Assembly (NCBI GenBank): GCA_004346645.1
Contig: SMDA01000001.1
Location: 434,001-498,000, forward strand
DNA length: 64,000 nucleotides
Source of the DNA: Gulbenkiania mobilis
GTDB taxonomy: Bacteria; Pseudomonadota; Gammaproteobacteria; Burkholderiales; Chromobacteriaceae
Direction: 5' to 3'
Below, one piece after another: positions 1 to 8,508 of the stretch. The notes beneath the pieces are model-generated. The model was not told the origin of the DNA. It ran no database searches and saw only the letters and a program-made list of their open reading frames with translations. The translations under genes and the position numbers were made by a program. Within the stretch, counting starts at the first letter, position 1, and every line of letters begins with the position of its first letter.

Positions 1-532
1 CATGTTCCTGGCGCTGACGGTGCTGGTGGTGATCATGGCTTGGCGCCTGCAGCACTCCCGCATCGGGCGGGCCTGGGTAGCGCTGCGTGAGGATGACATC
101 GCTGCTGCCGCGATGGGGATCAACATCCGCAACATCAAGCTGCTGGCCTTTGCGCTGGGCGCACTGTCCGGCGGTGTGGCAGGTGGCCTGTTCGCCTCCT
201 TCCAGGGCTTCATCTCGCCCGAGTCGTTCGGTCTGCTCGAATCCATCATGATTCTGGCCATGATCGTGCTGGGCGGCATGGGGCATATCCCGGGAGTGAT
301 CCTGGGGGCGGTCGTGCTGACGATTGCGCCGGAAGTGCTGCGTGACGTGATCGGCCCGCTGCAGATGAAGACCTTCGGTCGCATGCTGATCGACCCGGAG
401 AATGCGCGCATGCTGCTGTTCGGCCTGGCACTGGTCGTGATGATGCTGGTTCGTCCGGAAGGCATGTGGCCGTCCAAGCGGCGCAAGGCCGAGTTCGAGG
501 ACGCCAAGGAAGCGGCTGCGCAGAAAGGTTAA
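1..532 (+). CDS. livM: LivM-like branched-chain amino acid ABC transporter permease (5' partial)
   Basis: This is the C-terminal part, about 176 residues, of an inner-membrane permease that moves leucine, isoleucine and valine across the membrane; the start lies upstream of the window. Several hydrophobic segments are visible, along with the loop RIGRAWVALREDDIAAAAMGI, which is typical of LivM proteins and contacts the ATPases. The tail is charged and rich in Lys, Glu and Ala. Only three bases separate its stop from livG, and livF follows, so the three form the end of a liv operon. Family assignment rests on the loop and on the adjacent LivG and LivF. A urea or other HAAT-family transporter cannot be excluded because the binding protein is not in view. 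Confidence 0.9.
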   Translation, partial: MFLALTVLVVIMAWRLQHSRIGRAWVALREDDIAAAAMGINIRNIKLLAFALGALSGGVAGGLFASFQGFISPESFGLLESIMILAMIVLGGMGHIPGVILGAVVLTIAPEVLRDVIGPLQMKTFGRMLIDPENARMLLFGLALVVMMLVRPEGMWPSKRRKAEFEDAKEAAAQKG

Positions 533-535
533 GAA

Positions 536-1306
536 ATGGCTGAAGCATTGCTGAAAATCGAAGGCATCCACAAACGCTTTGGTGGTCTGCACGCGCTTAA
601 CAACGTCGGCCTGACCATCAACAAGGGTGAGGTATATGGCCTGATCGGCCCGAACGGTGCCGGCAAGACCACCCTGTTCAACGTGTTGACCGGTCTTTAC
701 CAGCCGGACGAAGGTACTTTTACCTTCAACGGACGCGATCTGTTCCGTGCCAAGCCCCATGTGGTGGTAAGCGCCGGCATCGCCCGTACCTTCCAGAACA
801 TCCGGCTGTTTGCCGAGATGACAGCGCTGGAGAACGTGATGGTGGGGCGCCACATCCGTTCCAAGGCGGGTGCGCTGGGCGCGGTGCTGCGCAACAAGGG
901 CACGATGGAGGAGGAACGCTCCATCCGCAGCAAGGCGATGGAACTGCTTGCCTATGTTGGCATCGCCGATGTGGCCGAAGAGCGGGCCCGCAACCTCTCC
1001 TACGGCCACCAGCGCCGTCTGGAGATCGCCCGCGCACTGGCCACCGAGCCGATGCTGCTGGCGCTGGACGAGCCAGCAGCCGGTATGAACCCGCGCGAGA
1101 CCGACGAACTCAAGGGCCTGATGCACAAGATCCGTGACGGCGGTGTCACCATCCTGCTGATCGAGCACGACGTGAAGCTGATGATGGACCTGTGTGACCG
1201 CATCGCGGTGCTCGACTACGGCAAGAAGATTGCCGAAGGGGTGCCGGAAGTGGTGCGCAAGGACCCGAAAGTGATTGAAGCCTACCTGGGAGCGGCACAC
1301 GCATGA
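536..1306 (+). CDS. livG: LivG, ABC transporter ATP-binding protein
   Basis: Cytoplasmic ATPase of the branched-chain amino acid importer, 256 residues, the normal LivG length. The Walker A motif GPNGAGKTT lies near residue 38, the signature LSYGHQRRLEIARALA in the middle, Walker B as LLALDEPAAGMNP, and the switch histidine in LLIEHDVKLMM. The conserved TFQNIRLFAEMTALENVMVG stretch is characteristic of LivG. Its ATG follows the livM stop by three bases and its stop overlaps the livF start (ATGA), which indicates translational coupling. All catalytic motifs are intact. Confidence 0.95.
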   Translation: MAEALLKIEGIHKRFGGLHALNNVGLTINKGEVYGLIGPNGAGKTTLFNVLTGLYQPDEGTFTFNGRDLFRAKPHVVVSAGIARTFQNIRLFAEMTALENVMVGRHIRSKAGALGAVLRNKGTMEEERSIRSKAMELLAYVGIADVAEERARNLSYGHQRRLEIARALATEPMLLALDEPAAGMNPRETDELKGLMHKIRDGGVTILLIEHDVKLMMDLCDRIAVLDYGKKIAEGVPEVVRKDPKVIEAYLGAAHA

Positions 1307-2013
1307 GTCTCTTGGAAGTGAAGAACCTGCAGGTGTCGTACGGCGGCATCCAGGCAGTCAAGGGCATCGATTTCCACATCGAGCAGGGCGAACTTGTCAC
1401 CCTGATCGGCGCAAACGGTGCAGGCAAGACCACCACGCTGAAGACGCTGGTGGGCATGGTGAAGAAGTCGGGCGGCAGCATCGTCTACAACGGCAAGGAA
1501 ACGGCCGGCATTGCCTCCTACAACTTCGTGCGCAACGGTCTGGTCATGGTACCGGAAGGCCGCGGCATCTTCGGTAAGCTTACGGTAGAGGAAAACCTGA
1601 AGATGGGTGCCTACTACCGCAATGACAATGCGGCCATTCAGGCCGAGACCGAGCGAGTGTACGAGCTCTTCCCGCGCCTGAAGGAGCGCCAGAAGCAGCT
1701 GGCAGGTACTCTTTCCGGGGGCGAGCAGCAAATGGTGGCCATGGGGCGCGCCATGCTCTCCAAGCCCAAGCTGCTGCTACTGGACGAGCCTTCCATGGGT
1801 CTGGCACCGATCATCGTGCAGAAGATCTTCGAGATCATCCAGATGGTGGCGGCCGAGGGCGTTACGATGCTGTTGGTGGAGCAGAACGCGAAGCTGGCAC
1901 TCGAGATCTCCCAGCGCGGCTACGTAATGGAAAGTGGCAAGATCACCATGAGCGGCAACGCGCGCGACCTGCTGGACGACGAGCGCGTGCGCAACGCCTA
2001 TCTGGGCGAATGA
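1303..2013 (+). CDS. livF: LivF, ABC transporter ATP-binding protein
   Basis: Second ATPase of the branched-chain amino acid importer, 236 residues, the usual LivF size. It shows Walker A GANGAGKTT near residue 37, the LivF-typical VPEGRGIFGKLTVEENL, the signature LSGGEQQMVAMGRAML and Walker B LLLLDEPSMGLAP. The start overlaps the livG stop by four bases. It is the last gene of the liv operon: a nested hairpin followed by a T run lies 46 bases after its stop, inside the next open frame. Confidence 0.95.
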   Translation: MSLLEVKNLQVSYGGIQAVKGIDFHIEQGELVTLIGANGAGKTTTLKTLVGMVKKSGGSIVYNGKETAGIASYNFVRNGLVMVPEGRGIFGKLTVEENLKMGAYYRNDNAAIQAETERVYELFPRLKERQKQLAGTLSGGEQQMVAMGRAMLSKPKLLLLDEPSMGLAPIIVQKIFEIIQMVAAEGVTMLLVEQNAKLALEISQRGYVMESGKITMSGNARDLLDDERVRNAYLGE

Positions 2014-2044
2014 GCCGGCGAACCGATCAGGCGGCGTGAGCGAC

Positions 2045-2809
2045 ATGCCCGATCTGACAAGCCCCGCGGTGCTGATGCGTCAGCTTCTCGGGGCTTTTTT
2101 CCTGCCCCCTGTCTCCATCCTGTTATTAGCCTTGGCCGGTGCCTGGCTGGCACGTCGGGTTCCCAGGGTTGGCCGAAGCCTGCTGGGGCTCTCCGGGGTG
2201 CTGTTCTACCTCCTGACCCTGCCGCAGAGCGCCATCTGGCTCAACGGTTTCCTGGAGACCGAACCGCCGGCCTCGCTGGCAGCCGTGCGCGCGACCCAAG
2301 CGATCGTGGTGCTGGGTGGAGGGATCCGGCCTGCGCCAGAAACCGGTGGGATGGTCCTGTCCGCCGACAGTGGCAGCCGGGTGCGTTATGGAGCGTGGCT
2401 GGCTCGGCGTACCGGTCTGCCGCTTCTGGTTACCGGAGGCGCGCCCAAGGGCGGGTTGGCCGAAGGGCGGGTAATGGCGCAAGTGCTGGCCGAGGACTAT
2501 GGGCTGGTGCCCCGCTGGGTGGAAGCCGCGTCCGACAACACCGAGGCCAATGCCCGCAACAGCGCACGACTCCTGCGGGCCGCAGGTATTTCACACATCA
2601 CGCTGGTTACCCAGGCGTGGCACATGCGTCGGGCCCTGCCGTATTTCCGGGCCCAGGGCCTGACGGTCGTGCCCGCACCTACCGGCTTCACCCGCTATGC
2701 CGAGACCGGTGTGTACCGATGGCTGCCGACTGGGCGGGCCATGCAGGAGACCCATCAGGCGCTGCGGGAAATCGTGGGGCTGATCTATGGTAGGCTCCGT
2801 GGGTACTGA
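2045..2809 (+). CDS. YdcF/SanA-like DUF218 membrane protein
   Basis: About 254 residues. Two N-terminal hydrophobic segments are followed by a DUF218 domain of the YdcF/ElyC/SanA type, with the motifs AIVVLGGGIRP, VTGGAPKGGLAEGRVMAQ, DNTEANARNSARL and LVTQAWHMRRA. Family members act in envelope or peptidoglycan-precursor homeostasis; the exact reaction is unknown. The frame opens at a GTG at 2036, but the AGGCGG at 2029-2034 is well spaced for the ATG at 2045, which I chose. The first 20 codons contain a terminator-like nested hairpin (2059-2100), and two copies of the GGTTGGCCGAAG word lie further in. Confidence 0.8.
   Translation: MPDLTSPAVLMRQLLGAFFLPPVSILLLALAGAWLARRVPRVGRSLLGLSGVLFYLLTLPQSAIWLNGFLETEPPASLAAVRATQAIVVLGGGIRPAPETGGMVLSADSGSRVRYGAWLARRTGLPLLVTGGAPKGGLAEGRVMAQVLAEDYGLVPRWVEAASDNTEANARNSARLLRAAGISHITLVTQAWHMRRALPYFRAQGLTVVPAPTGFTRYAETGVYRWLPTGRAMQETHQALREIVGLIYGRLRGY
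2059..2100 (+). terminator. Nested hairpin with T run overlapping the ydcF-like 5' coding region
   Basis: AAGCCCCG (2059-2066) pairs with CGGGGCTT (2089-2096). Inside it GCTGA (2071-2075) pairs with TCAGC (2080-2084) around a TGCG loop. Six T residues end the structure at 2100. It looks like the intrinsic terminator of the liv operon, yet it sits inside the coding frame of the next gene, so it could also act as an attenuator for that gene. Confidence 0.6.
2167..2178 (+). repeat. Uptake-sequence-like 12-mer GGTTGGCCGAAG
   Basis: Full 12-base copy of the dispersed word, inside the YdcF-like gene. Here it is read as VGRS, one of only two coding copies in this set not read as LAE or SAN. Confidence 0.75.
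2454..2465 (+). repeat. Uptake-sequence-like 12-mer GGTTGGCCGAAG
   Basis: Second full copy inside the YdcF-like gene, 287 bases after the first, read as GLAEG. Confidence 0.75.
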
Positions 2810-2827
2810 ACCTAAGGAGTAGAAGGC

Positions 2828-3583
2828 ATGGATGTTGGTGCACTCATCATTGGTGACGAACTCTTGTCGGGCAAGCGTCAAGACAAGCATCTACAGGGGC
2901 TGATCCGGATTCTGGCCGCCCGCGGCATGAAGCTGTCCTGGGCCGAGTACCTGGGCGACCGCCCCGAACGCATCACCGATGCGCTGAAGCGTGCCTTTGC
3001 CAGCCCGGATCTCGTGTTCAGTTTCGGCGGTATCGGCGCTACCCCCGACGACCATACCCGGCAGTGCGCGGCCACAGCGCTAGGGGTGCCGCTGGCGGTG
3101 CATCCAGAGGCGCGAGCGCTGATCGAAGAGCGCTTTGGGGAAGAGGCCTATCCACACCGTATCAACATGGGCGCCTTCCCGGAAAGCGCGCGCATCATCC
3201 CCAACCCTGTCAACCAGATCCCCGGCTTCTCGGTGTCGAACGTGCACTTCGTACCCGGTTTTCCGGCCATGGCCTGGCCGATGATCGAATGGGTGCTCGA
3301 CACGCACTATGTCCATCTCTTTAACGACCAGCCTGATGTGGAGGAAACCCTGGTGGCCCTGGAGGCAAGGGAGGGGGACCTCATCAGCCTGATGCAAGAC
3401 ATGACCGCCCGCTATCCGGCACTGCGCTTCTCCAGCCTGCCCAACTTCGGCAATGCGCGCTTTGCACAGATGCACATCGAGTTCGGTTTTACCGGTGCGC
3501 CCGCCTTGGTGGGTATCGCCATCGCCGAGCTGGAAAAAGCCTTGAAGGCGCAGGGGTATGAAGTGGTGCGCAAGGCAGGCTGA
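2828..3583 (+). CDS. CinA N-terminal-like molybdopterin-binding domain protein
   Basis: Predicted 251-residue soluble protein that matches the N-terminal MoCF-biosynthesis/CinA domain. It has IIGDELLSGKRQDKH at the N-terminus and the glycine-rich FSFGGIGATPDDHTRQCAA loop near residue 64. The C-terminal nicotinamide-nucleotide amidase domain of full CinA (about 410 residues) is absent. Such stand-alone proteins are usually annotated as competence/damage-inducible protein A-like; their substrate is not established. A good AAGGAG ribosome binding site lies at 2814-2819. It follows the ydcF-like gene by 18 bases. Confidence 0.8.
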   Translation: MDVGALIIGDELLSGKRQDKHLQGLIRILAARGMKLSWAEYLGDRPERITDALKRAFASPDLVFSFGGIGATPDDHTRQCAATALGVPLAVHPEARALIEERFGEEAYPHRINMGAFPESARIIPNPVNQIPGFSVSNVHFVPGFPAMAWPMIEWVLDTHYVHLFNDQPDVEETLVALEAREGDLISLMQDMTARYPALRFSSLPNFGNARFAQMHIEFGFTGAPALVGIAIAELEKALKAQGYEVVRKAG

Positions 3584-3611
3584 GAATGTTTGCGACGGGC
3601 TCTGCAACGAA

Positions 3612-3641
3612 TTGATAATGATTCTCGTGTTGGTTTATACT
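3612..3641 (+). promoter_or_regulatory. Predicted fbpA promoter with overlapping Fur box
   Basis: TTGATA (3612-3617) and TATACT (3636-3641) are separated by 18 bases and make a plausible sigma-70 promoter. The segment 3614-3632, beginning GATAATGATTCTC, matches the left half and centre of the Fur consensus and overlaps the -35 region and spacer, where bound Fur-Fe(II) would block RNA polymerase. The iron transporter downstream supports this reading. Confidence 0.65.
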
Positions 3642-3679
3642 TCCTGCGTCTGATCCCAAGTCACTGCAGGAGACGCATC

Positions 3680-4672
3680 TTGAAAAAGCCGCTGTTGCTG
3701 GTCGCCCTTCTGGCCGCCTGGTCGGGTTCCGCTCTCTCCGAAGAGCTCGTTGTGTACAGTGCCCGCGGCGAGCAGCTCGTCAAGCCGCTGGTGGACGCCT
3801 ATCGCAAGGAAACTGGCGTTGACGTCAAGCTTGTCAACGACCAGGAAGGGCCGCTGATGGAGCGCCTGCGCGCCGAAGGCAGCAACTCGCCCGCCGACCT
3901 GCTGCTGACGGTGGATGCCGGTAACCTGTGGCAGGCCTCTAAGCGTGGCCTGCTCAAGCCGGTGAAGTCGCCGGTGCTCGACGCCAACATTCCGGCCCAC
4001 TTGCGCGACCCCAAGGGCGAATGGTTCGGGCTGTCGATCCGCGCACGCACCATCTTCTACAACACCCAGAAAGTGAAGCCTGCCCAGCTGTCGTCCTACG
4101 AGGAACTGGCCGACCCGAAGTGGAAGGGCAAGCTCTGCCTGCGGTCATCTAAAAAGGTCTACAACCAGTCGCTGGTGGCGATGATGCTGGCCGATATCGG
4201 GCCGGTGCGCACCGAGCGCGTGGTGCGTGGCTGGGTCAACAACCTTGCTACCGATGTGTTTGCCGATGACACCAAGATGCTGGAAGCGATTGCGGCTGGC
4301 CAGTGCGAGGTGGGCATTGCCAACACCTACTACTACGGCCGCATGATGGAGAAGAACCCGTCCTTGCCGATCGGTATCTTCTGGGCAGACCAGGCCGGCA
4401 AGGGGACCCATGTCAACATTTCGGGTGCCGGCGTGACGCGCTATGCCAAGAACGAGAAGGGCGCTGTGCGCTTCATCGAATGGCTGTCGTCCGAAAAGGC
4501 GCAAAACCTGTTTGCCGACCTCAACATGGAATATCCGGTGAATCCGAAGGTGAAACCTGATCCGCGCGTGGCGGCCTGGGGGCCTTTCAAGCAGAATCTG
4601 ATTAATGTGGCCAACGCCGGTACCCGCCAGGCCGAAGCCGTGATGCTGATGGACCGCGTCGGCTATCGCTGA
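3680..4672 (+). CDS. fbpA: FbpA, periplasmic iron(III)-binding protein
   Basis: Periplasmic ferric-iron binding protein of an FbpABC importer, about 330 residues. I place the start at TTG 3680, nine bases after AGGAGA: this gives a typical signal peptide ([20 protein letters not shown]) followed by [12 protein letters not shown], the family's usual mature start. The frame stays open upstream to 3590, but that part crosses the promoter. The NTYYYG stretch near residue 216 holds the tyrosines that bind iron in FbpA. A Fur box upstream and permease and ATPase genes downstream support iron transport. A hairpin after the stop may keep expression of the binding protein above that of the permease. 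Confidence 0.93.
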   Translation: MKKPLLLVALLAAWSGSALSEELVVYSARGEQLVKPLVDAYRKETGVDVKLVNDQEGPLMERLRAEGSNSPADLLLTVDAGNLWQASKRGLLKPVKSPVLDANIPAHLRDPKGEWFGLSIRARTIFYNTQKVKPAQLSSYEELADPKWKGKLCLRSSKKVYNQSLVAMMLADIGPVRTERVVRGWVNNLATDVFADDTKMLEAIAAGQCEVGIANTYYYGRMMEKNPSLPIGIFWADQAGKGTHVNISGAGVTRYAKNEKGAVRFIEWLSSEKAQNLFADLNMEYPVNPKVKPDPRVAAWGPFKQNLINVANAGTRQAEAVMLMDRVGYR

Positions 4673-4687
4673 TCGCTGCCTGATGGC

Positions 4688-4728
4688 GGAGCAAGAGAGG
4701 CGGCCTCATAGGGCGCCTTTTTTGCTCC
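4688..4728 (+). terminator. Intercistronic hairpin between fbpA and fbpB
   Basis: GGAGCAA (4688-4694) pairs with TTGCTCC (4722-4728), and inside it AGGCG (4698-4702) pairs with CGCCT (4714-4718), with a T run at 4718-4723. It could act as a partial terminator or a 3' stabiliser of fbpA mRNA. Confidence 0.5.
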
Positions 4729-4736
4729 TGCCCCGG

Positions 4737-4748
4737 CTTCGGCCAACC
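4737..4748 (-). repeat. Uptake-sequence-like 12-mer (minus orientation)
   Basis: Full copy between fbpA and fbpB, read CTTCGGCCAACC on the plus strand and followed by TT, so it has the extended AAGGTTGGCCGAAG form. Confidence 0.75.
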
Positions 4749-4797
4749 TTGTGGTGGCGCAGCACGCTGACCTGTCTTTCCGGAACCCTGCTTCACA

Positions 4798-6408
4798 ATG
4801 CCTGTATCCTCTCTGCGCTGGTCTGTCACGGCTTTTCTGATTGCACTGCTGACGCTGGTGCCCGTTCTGGTCATCCTCTCGGCCATCGCCTCGCCGGACC
4901 CGGCGATTGTCGATCACCTGATGCAGCACACGCTGCCCCGCCTCTTGGTCAACACTTTCTGGCTGATGGCTGGTGTGGGGCTGGGAGTCCTGCTATTGGG
5001 CGTCCCCCTGGCCTGGCTGGTGGCGCTCTATGACTTTCCTGGGCGGCGCTTTTTCAACTGGGCGCTGATGCTGCCCATGGCCATGCCCGCCTATGTGCTG
5101 GCCTTTTCGCAGCTCGGGCTGTTCGACTTCACCGGGCCCTTCCAAACCTTCCTGCGCGAACGCTTCGGCGATTCAAGCTGGGTGCCTTCCATCCGCTCCA
5201 CGCCCGGCGTGATCCTGGTGATGACGCTGGCTTTCTATCCCTATGTCTATCTGCTGGCGCGCAATGCCTTTGCCACCATGGGGCGACGGGCGCTGGAGGT
5301 GGGCGCCTCACTCGGCTACTCGCAGCGCGCGGGCTTTCTGCGTGTGGCGCTGCCCATGGCCCGTCCGTGGATTGCGGGCGGTCTGACCCTGGCGCTGATG
5401 GAGACGCTGGCCGATTTCGGGACGGTGGCCATCTTCAACTATGACGCCTTCACCGCGGCCATCTACAAGGCTTGGTTCAGCCTGTTCTCGCTGCCTACGG
5501 CCAAGCAGCTCGCTTCGCTGCTCATCTTGCTGGTGTTCGTGCTGGTGTGGTTTGAGCAGCGCTCGCGGGGCAGGCGGGCTTATACCCAAGCGGGAAGGGG
5601 CGGGAGGGCGGCCCGTCTGCCGCTGAAGGGGGTAGCCGGCTGGGTGGCCGCGGCCTGGGCAGCCCTGGTGCTGACGCTAGCTTTCCTGCTGCCCTTTGCC
5701 CAGCTGTGCCTCTGGGCCTGGCGTGCAATGGAGGGCGAATGGACGGGCGAACTGCTGGGATACGTGGGGCGTTCGCTGTTGATTGCGCTGATCGCCGCCG
5801 GCCTGGTCACGGCCCTGGCGCTGGCGCTTGCCTTCGCGGTGCGGCGCGCTCCGTACGGCATGACACCGCTCTGGGCGCGTCTGGCCACCCTGGGCTATGC
5901 AGTGCCGGGTACGGTGCTGGCCGTGGGCGTGTTCGTTCCGGTGGCCGCGCTGGACAATTTTCTGATCGACGGGCTGGGCCGCTGGCTGCCGGAGGGCACC
6001 ACCGCCGTCTTCAAGGGCACGTTGTTCGTGATGTTGCTAGCCTATGCCGCCCGGTTCCTAGCGGTGGGGCATTCTGCCGTTGCGGCCGCGATGTACCGCA
6101 TCACGCGCACTCAGGAGGAGTGCGCCCGCATGCTGGGCCTGACTGGCTGGCGCCTGGTGCTGGCCCTGCATCTGCCGTTACTGCGCGGTGGACTGCTCAC
6201 CGCTGTACTGATGGTATTTGTCGACGTGATGAAAGAAATGCCGATCACGCTGATGACCCGCCCCTTCGGCTGGGATACCTTGGCCGTGCGCATCTTTTCC
6301 CTCACATCCGAGGGCGACTGGGAGCGTGCCGCACTGCCGGCCGTGGCCATCGTACTGGCCGGCCTCCTGCCCGTCATCCTGCTGTCGCGTCAGAAGGAAT
6401 CGCTGTGA
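4798..6408 (+). CDS. fbpB: FbpB, iron(III) ABC transporter permease
   Basis: Inner-membrane permease of 536 residues with the duplicated two-domain layout of FbpB/SfuB. Each half carries an ATPase-contact loop: EVGASLGYSQRAGFLRVALP in the first half and ECARMLGLTGWRLVLALHLP in the second. About twelve hydrophobic segments are visible, typical of this fused permease type. It lies 125 bases after fbpA and its stop overlaps the fbpC start by one base (TGATG), so fbpB and fbpC are translationally coupled. No strong ribosome binding site precedes the ATG. Confidence 0.93.
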   Translation: MPVSSLRWSVTAFLIALLTLVPVLVILSAIASPDPAIVDHLMQHTLPRLLVNTFWLMAGVGLGVLLLGVPLAWLVALYDFPGRRFFNWALMLPMAMPAYVLAFSQLGLFDFTGPFQTFLRERFGDSSWVPSIRSTPGVILVMTLAFYPYVYLLARNAFATMGRRALEVGASLGYSQRAGFLRVALPMARPWIAGGLTLALMETLADFGTVAIFNYDAFTAAIYKAWFSLFSLPTAKQLASLLILLVFVLVWFEQRSRGRRAYTQAGRGGRAARLPLKGVAGWVAAAWAALVLTLAFLLPFAQLCLWAWRAMEGEWTGELLGYVGRSLLIALIAAGLVTALALALAFAVRRAPYGMTPLWARLATLGYAVPGTVLAVGVFVPVAALDNFLIDGLGRWLPEGTTAVFKGTLFVMLLAYAARFLAVGHSAVAAAMYRITRTQEECARMLGLTGWRLVLALHLPLLRGGLLTAVLMVFVDVMKEMPITLMTRPFGWDTLAVRIFSLTSEGDWERAALPAVAIVLAGLLPVILLSRQKESL

Positions 6409-7454
6409 TGAGTGCTTTTCTCGAGTTTGATCAGGTCAGCCATGCTTATAGCCAGCAGACGGTGGTCGATACCATGAGCTTCACCCTGGTCGAGGGGGAG
6501 ATCGGCTGCCTGCTAGGCAGCTCCGGATGTGGCAAGACGACCGTGCTACGCTGTCTGGCGGGCTTCGAGCCGATCCGTGCCGGCAGCATCCGTCTGGCCG
6601 GACAGACGCTCAGTCTGCCCGGGCATCAGGTGCCAGCGCATGCCCGGCAGATCGGCATGGTGTTTCAGGACTATGCTCTCTTTCCACATCTGACGGTGGG
6701 CGACAACGTGGCTTTCGGCTTGCGTCGCTGGTCCCGCGCGGAGCGGTTGCGCCGGGTTGCGTCGCTGCTGGATCTGGTAGGGCTGGCCGGCCTGGCCCGG
6801 TCCTATCCGCACGAGCTGTCGGGCGGGCAGCAGCAGCGGGTGGCGCTCGCTCGTGCGCTCGCGCCGCGGCCACGACTCCTGCTGCTGGACGAGCCGTTCT
6901 CCAATCTGGATGTAGACCTGCGCAGTCGGCTGTCTGCCGAAGTGCGCGCCATCCTCAAGCAGGAGAACACCACCGCCATCCTGGTGACGCACGACCAGCA
7001 CGAGGCGTTCGCCATGGCCGACCGGGTTGGCGTGATGCAGGCGGGGCGGCTGTTGCAGTGGGCCGCTCCCTACACGCTTTACCATCAGCCGGCCAGCCGC
7101 TTCGTGGCAGACTTCATCGGACAAGGTGTTTTCCTGCCGGGCGTGGTCACGGGCCCGGCCTGCATCGAGACGGAGATCGGCGAGTTCTGCGGTGCCGTGC
7201 CAGTACCGTTCGATGTAGGGCAGCGGGTGGAGGTGCTGCTGCGTCCGGACGATGTGCAGCACGATGACGCCAGCTCGCGCAAGGCCGTGGTAGAGAGCAA
7301 GGTGTTCCGCGGCTCGGAGTTCCACTACACCCTCGCCCTGCCTTCCGGTCGGCGCGTGCTGGCCGAGGTGCCCAGCCACCATGACCACCCTGTTGGCGAG
7401 CCGATCGGCATCCGGCTGGAAATGGATCACCTCATTGCCTTTCCGGCCCACTGA
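6408..7454 (+). CDS. fbpC: FbpC, iron(III) ABC transporter ATP-binding protein
   Basis: ATPase of the ferric iron importer, 348 residues. It shows Walker A GSSGCGKTTVL, Q-loop FQDYALFPHLTVGDNV, signature LSGGQQQRVALARALA, Walker B LLLLDEPFSNLD and the switch LVTHDQHEA. The C-terminal 110 residues form the regulatory TOBE-like region common in FbpC and PotA. The open frame extends far upstream in fbpB, but the coupled ATG at 6408 gives the canonical N-terminus. The inverted-repeat terminator at 7487-7522 follows. Confidence 0.93.
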   Translation: MSAFLEFDQVSHAYSQQTVVDTMSFTLVEGEIGCLLGSSGCGKTTVLRCLAGFEPIRAGSIRLAGQTLSLPGHQVPAHARQIGMVFQDYALFPHLTVGDNVAFGLRRWSRAERLRRVASLLDLVGLAGLARSYPHELSGGQQQRVALARALAPRPRLLLLDEPFSNLDVDLRSRLSAEVRAILKQENTTAILVTHDQHEAFAMADRVGVMQAGRLLQWAAPYTLYHQPASRFVADFIGQGVFLPGVVTGPACIETEIGEFCGAVPVPFDVGQRVEVLLRPDDVQHDDASSRKAVVESKVFRGSEFHYTLALPSGRRVLAEVPSHHDHPVGEPIGIRLEMDHLIAFPAH

Positions 7455-7486
7455 CCCCATCTGGTATTCCGCTCGCAGATGAAGAA

Positions 7487-7522
7487 AAGGTTGGCCGAAG
7501 CCCTGCGGCTTCGGCCAACCTT
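7487..7522. terminator. Bidirectional terminator stem built from two uptake-like words
   Basis: A perfect 16-bp stem (7487-7502 with 7507-7522) around the loop CTGC. Each arm contains a full GGTTGGCCGAAG word (plus at 7489-7500, minus at 7509-7520). It lies between convergent fbpC and pbpG and could end both transcripts. Use of head-to-head DNA uptake sequences as terminators is well known in Neisseria. Confidence 0.75.
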
Positions 7523-7552
7523 CGGCATCGGGTTTGCTTGACGGTGAGGAAG

Positions 7553-8419
7553 TCAGCCTGCCAGCCAGCTTGAGGGATGGCCCTCCAGCCAGGTGCGGAT
7601 GGCCTTGGCATCGTTGACGCGCGCGCTGGGGCCGCTCGCGGCCAGGAGTACGATGATCAAAGGCTGCGTGCCCACGGTGGCGTGCATCACCAAGCAGCGC
7701 CCTGCCTCCTGGATATAGCCGGTCTTCTGCAGGTTGATCTCCCACTCGCCCGAGCGCACCAGTGCATTGCTGTTCTTGTACTGCAGTACACGGTTGTTGG
7801 CCGCAGTGATGCTGTGCTCGTGCGTGGTGCTAAAGGCACGGATCAGCGGATAGCCGTAGGCGGCACGCACCATGCGCGCCAGATCGTTCGCGGTGGAGGT
7901 GTTGCGCACGTCCAGACCGGTCGGATCGTAATAGATGGTGTCGCTCATCCCCAAGCTGCGGGCCTTGCGGTTCATGCGTGCCACGAAAGCCTGCGTGCCG
8001 CCCGGATAGCTGCGCGCCAGTGCGGCAGCGGCCCGGTTTTCCGAGGACATCAGCGCCAGGAGCAGCAGTTCGCGACGGCTAAGCGTGGTGCCAATGGCCA
8101 GGCGCGAACTGGTGTTTTTCAGGCGATCGATCTCGGCGTCGGTGATCGTCACGGGTTCCTCCAGCGAAACGCCCGAGTCCAGGATGACCATGGCCGTCAT
8201 CAGCTTGGTGATCGAAGCGATCGGCACCCTTTTTGTGGGGTTTTTCTGATAGACGGGTTCGCCGGTGAGGCCATTGAGGACAAGCACCGAGCTGGAATTC
8301 AGATGGGGGACGGCCTCGCCGGCCATCGAAGTGGCGACTTCGATCCCCGCGGGCGCGGCTGCCACGGCGGGCATGGCCAGTACGATGGCCACCAGACCGC
8401 TCGCGATACGCTTGAGCAT
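7553..8419 (-). CDS. pbpG: PbpG-like D-alanyl-D-alanine endopeptidase (PBP7/8)
   Basis: Periplasmic low-molecular-mass penicillin-binding protein of peptidase family S11, about 288 residues. From the ATG at 8419, preceded by GGAGT, a clear signal peptide ends near AMPAVAA. Active-site motifs are complete: SITK (Ser69-Lys72), SEN (126-128) and KTG in LQKTGYIQEAG. Family members cleave cross-links in peptidoglycan. The longer frame up to 8554 would overlap the uvrB start and lacks a signal peptide at its front. The gene is divergent from uvrB. Confidence 0.88.
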   Translation of the reverse strand: MLKRIASGLVAIVLAMPAVAAAPAGIEVATSMAGEAVPHLNSSSVLVLNGLTGEPVYQKNPTKRVPIASITKLMTAMVILDSGVSLEEPVTITDAEIDRLKNTSSRLAIGTTLSRRELLLLALMSSENRAAAALARSYPGGTQAFVARMNRKARSLGMSDTIYYDPTGLDVRNTSTANDLARMVRAAYGYPLIRAFSTTHEHSITAANNRVLQYKNSNALVRSGEWEINLQKTGYIQEAGRCLVMHATVGTQPLIIVLLAASGPSARVNDAKAIRTWLEGHPSSWLAG

Positions 8420-8508
8420 TCGCAGACTCCAGAAGTGGGGGTTGATAACGACGGTGGAAAGTCGTGTCGGATAGTTCGGCATTTTAAACAATCTGAAGCA
8501 AGCGCAAA

